Assembly (NCBI GenBank): GCA_021850555.1
Contig: JAJZLX010000234.1
Location: 741-8,941 of the forward strand
DNA length: 8,201 bases
Reading direction: 5' to 3'
Source: Pseudomonadota bacterium
GTDB lineage: Bacteria; Pseudomonadota; Gammaproteobacteria; Steroidobacterales; Steroidobacteraceae
Within the stretch, counting starts at the first letter, position 1. Each line of letters begins with the position of its first letter. Positions 6,606 to 8,201 of the stretch are shown piece by piece. The position numbers and the translations under genes were made by a program. The notes under the pieces were generated by a model. It ran no database searches, had not been told where the DNA came from, and saw only the letters and a program-made list of their open reading frames with translations.

Positions 6606-6628
6606 CCAATTGAGGGTGGCTCAATCGG
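6606..6628. promoter_or_regulatory. Candidate operator: inverted repeat upstream of the BREX operon
   Basis: ATTGAG (6609-6614) and CTCAAT (6620-6625) are perfect 6-bp arms around GGTGG, extending to eight of nine pairs if the flanking CC/GG are counted with one mismatch. CCAATT at 6606-6611 is also mirrored by AATTGG at 6631-6636. Symmetry and position suggest a protein-binding site, perhaps for the HTH protein encoded downstream, but there is no direct evidence. Confidence 0.3.
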
Positions 6629-6751
6629 CAAATTGGCCGTTGGCGAGCTCTCACCGGTCCGCTGGCATCGGTAGGGTAGTAGAAGCCGCTCGCGCCCCAG
6701 CAGTTCGGCACGAAGCCGATGTGATAGGCAATGACCGACTTTATCCGACTC

Positions 6752-6780
6752 TTGCCAGATTCTTTCCGCCAGAATACTCT
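6752..6780 (+). promoter_or_regulatory. Weak sigma-70-like promoter candidate for the BREX operon
   Basis: TTGCCA (five of six matches to TTGACA) and TACTCT (three of six matches to TATAAT) are 17 bp apart, about 50 bp before the HTH gene start. The -10 match is poor, so this is only a candidate. Confidence 0.2.
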
Positions 6781-6828
6781 TCCCCATTCGGACTGGCGCA
6801 GGCTGCGCAATTGGGGGAGGACATTCCA

Positions 6829-7032
6829 TTGGCTGAGCCATGGGCCTCGGTCGAAGAGGTCGCCAAGCACCTCGGGGTCGCCAAGGATTCCGTGTATCGC
6901 TGGATCGACCATCGTGGCCTTCCGGCTCATAAGATCGGCCGTCTCTGGAAGTTCAAGCTCTCGGAGGTAGATCACTGGGTCCGGGCCGGTGGCGCGGATG
7001 CTCAGGATGGAGAGAAGGACACCGCGCAATGA
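6829..7032 (+). CDS. Excisionase-type helix-turn-helix protein heading the BREX operon (67 aa)
   Basis: A short DNA-binding protein of the HTH_17/excisionase (MerR-like) fold. Residues about 6-26 form the helix-turn-helix (SVEEVAKHLGVAKDSVYRWI), followed by the wing-like GLPAHKIGRLWKFKLSEVDHW. I chose the TTG at 6829 because GGGGGAGG sits eight bases upstream and the protein then starts MAEPWASVEEV, right at the domain. Starting at the far-upstream TTG (6610) would add 73 residues that look non-coding. Its stop overlaps the brxE start (ATGA), so it belongs to the BREX operon. It probably regulates that operon, for example by autorepression; being called excisionase-like does not by itself imply recombination. 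Confidence 0.85.
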   Translation: MAEPWASVEEVAKHLGVAKDSVYRWIDHRGLPAHKIGRLWKFKLSEVDHWVRAGGADAQDGEKDTAQ

Positions 7033-7592
7033 GCCCCACCATTGATCTCGATCGTCTGCTCAAGCTCCGCCTCGTGGTCGGCCGCTTCGGCGAAATGGAC
7101 CAGGCTGGCTGGTGGAATACGAAGGAACAGCTCAGCGCTCTCGGCGCCGACGTCCTCTCCCGCGGCTTCCCTCGCACGCACCGTTTCGCGCAGGCGCGCA
7201 GCGTCTTCGCCGTAGCGGCGCACCGCTGCGCGGAGCTTTTTGATCCACCTCAGTGCGTCACGCTTTGGCGCCTCCCGGAGGAGATCGAAGAGCAGTTCGA
7301 CACGCAGTGGGAGCACTGGCTGGATCATGCGGCCGACTGGCGCCCCTTCTTTCAGCGGCTTGAATCTCTACCGGGCACCGACCTCGCGGCGATCCTCAAG
7401 TCCCTGGAGCTGGTCGACGATCGGGACCTCGAATCCCTCTCACGCCTGCGCCGCTCGGCCGAGGGGCGCGCTGTACCCCTGCCCGGGGTATTCGCCTCCA
7501 CGGACGCGGACGTGACGCTGCTTGCACTTGGTTTTGCGCGCAGCGATAAAGGCGCATTGGCTGTTCCCTACGCGCGCAGGGGTGATGCATGA
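7029..7592 (+). CDS. brxE: BREX type 6 protein BrxE
   Basis: This 187-residue protein matches what I know of BrxE, the protein specific to type 6 BREX phage-defence systems and first in their gene order. Recognisable parts include LDRLLKLRLVVGRFGEMDQA (residues 7-26), GWWNTKEQL (27-35), GFPRTHRFAQARSVFAVAAH (46-65) and the TLWRLPEEIEEQF region. The biochemical role of BrxE is not known, and I see no catalytic motif, signal peptide or membrane segment. The start is supported by AAGGA nine bases upstream and the ATGA overlap with the HTH gene; its stop overlaps the brxA start in the same way. The family call comes from recall of the family and from the brxA neighbour, not from a search. Confidence 0.82.
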   Translation: MSPTIDLDRLLKLRLVVGRFGEMDQAGWWNTKEQLSALGADVLSRGFPRTHRFAQARSVFAVAAHRCAELFDPPQCVTLWRLPEEIEEQFDTQWEHWLDHAADWRPFFQRLESLPGTDLAAILKSLELVDDRDLESLSRLRRSAEGRAVPLPGVFASTDADVTLLALGFARSDKGALAVPYARRGDA

Positions 7593-8201
7593 CACCACTA
7601 CGTCGCGCCAACATCGCGTCCTCCTTCACGATCGTCAAGGGCGCACTGATCAATGAGACCTATGCGGTCCTCGCCGCTTGGGATCTGAGTCGATCCAAGC
7701 GCGAGAACCTCGATCGGCTCCGCCAGGAGAATTTCGTCGGTGCACGCACCGCGACCTGGCTGCGGGATCTCGCCAAAGTGCTCAACCGGCGCTTCGAGCC
7801 CGAGGGACGCGACCGGGCGCTCGTGATGCTCGCCCAGAGCGGCTGCGACCTGCTCGAGTGGAAGCCCATTCTTCTCTGGCACATCACCCGCGATGAATTC
7901 CTGCTGCGCGACTTCCTGCAGAACTGGCTGTTTCCCGCCTACGAGTCAGGTCTCGCACGCGTCAATCCGGCCGAGGTCCGAGAGTACCTGCGTGACACGG
8001 CCCGGCGCGGCGGGGTGACCGAGCACCCTTGGTCCGAGACGACCCTGGAGCGGGTCGCGGCGGGACTCTTGAAGATGGCGGTCGAGTTCGGCCTGCTGCG
8101 CGGCAAGGCCGTCAAGACGTTCAATGCCTATTCTCTGCCCGAGCGCAGCTTTCTGTATCTGCTGCACGTGCTGCGCGAGACACACCCCAACCCACGCAAG
8201 A
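7589..8201 (+). CDS. brxA: BREX protein BrxA (DUF1819), truncated by the window end
   Basis: The first 204 residues are visible, and the frame is open to the last base. They resemble BrxA/DUF1819: an N-terminal SFTIVKGALINETYAVL, then an ENFVGARTATWLRDLAKVL helix and a HITRDEFLLRDFLQNWLFP segment. BrxA is a small, mostly helical DNA-binding protein of BREX systems and sits early in most of their operons; despite older annotation as an inner-membrane protein, no membrane helix is seen here. The ATG at 7589 overlaps the brxE stop by four bases and has AGGGGTG just upstream, so translation is probably coupled. Downstream brxB and brxC are expected but not visible. Confidence 0.85.
   Translation, partial: MTPLRRANIASSFTIVKGALINETYAVLAAWDLSRSKRENLDRLRQENFVGARTATWLRDLAKVLNRRFEPEGRDRALVMLAQSGCDLLEWKPILLWHITRDEFLLRDFLQNWLFPAYESGLARVNPAEVREYLRDTARRGGVTEHPWSETTLERVAAGLLKMAVEFGLLRGKAVKTFNAYSLPERSFLYLLHVLRETHPNPRK

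Larger units (their letters stand above)
6471..6828 (+). other. Intergenic region between the HEPN gene and the BREX operon
   Basis: About 358 bp without a convincing gene. Both strands hold open stretches, but they share no codon pattern with the neighbours. It probably carries the BREX operon promoter and regulator-binding sites: see the inverted repeat at 6606-6628 and the weak promoter-like hexamers at 6752-6780. No clear intrinsic terminator follows the HEPN stop. A minus-strand reading near 6640-6780 contains a curious aromatic segment (CWGASGFYYPT) that may be a gene remnant, but I could not assign it. Confidence 0.5.

Noticed and set aside
6610..6828. N-terminal extension of the HTH gene from TTG 6610
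   Set aside because: The added residues look non-coding and the internal TTG has a strong SD at the domain boundary.
1..8201. CRISPR arrays, tRNA or rRNA genes
   Set aside because: No regularly spaced direct repeats and no tRNA- or rRNA-like sequence were seen on either strand.

Overview
The window looks like part of a defence/accessory island in a GC-rich proteobacterium. The rank is inferred from base composition, Shine-Dalgarno (SD) sites and the gene families present; I cannot name a species. It has three blocks.

Block 1 (24-3569) is a complete IS21-family insertion sequence whose genes all lie on the minus strand. In transcription order they are a cysteine-rich zinc-ribbon-like accessory protein, the IstA transposase (HTH plus DDE), the IstB AAA+ helper ATPase, and a 67-residue acidic tail protein. 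The ends can be placed directly. Imperfect 38-bp terminal inverted repeats (26 of 38 positions match by eye) start with TGT and are flanked on both sides by the 5-bp target duplication CCACG (19-23 and 3570-3574).

Block 2 (1-23 and 3570-6470) is a plus-strand cassette. It holds a Lon-related AAA+ ATPase with no protease domain visible, a small 95-residue protein, a tiny lipoprotein-like or regulatory ORF, and a 419-residue protein ending in an ApeA-like HEPN domain with an intact R-x4-H motif. Excising the IS and one target copy joins bases 1-23 to the ATPase in an open frame. The IS therefore most likely landed inside the ATPase gene and cut off its N-terminal part, which lies outside the window.

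Block 3 (6829-8201) is the start of a BREX operon of the type 6 kind: a small excisionase-like HTH protein, BrxE, then BrxA (cut by the window end). Their start and stop codons overlap by ATGA, so they are translationally coupled. The genes expected downstream (brxB, brxC, pglX, pglZ, brxD, brxHI) would lie past the right edge.

The best candidate for something undescribed is the AAA+ / small protein / HEPN cassette directly upstream of a type 6 BREX system, with its ATPase split by a transposon. A 358-bp gene-poor stretch (6471-6828) separates it from BREX and carries a candidate operator and a weak promoter-like sequence.
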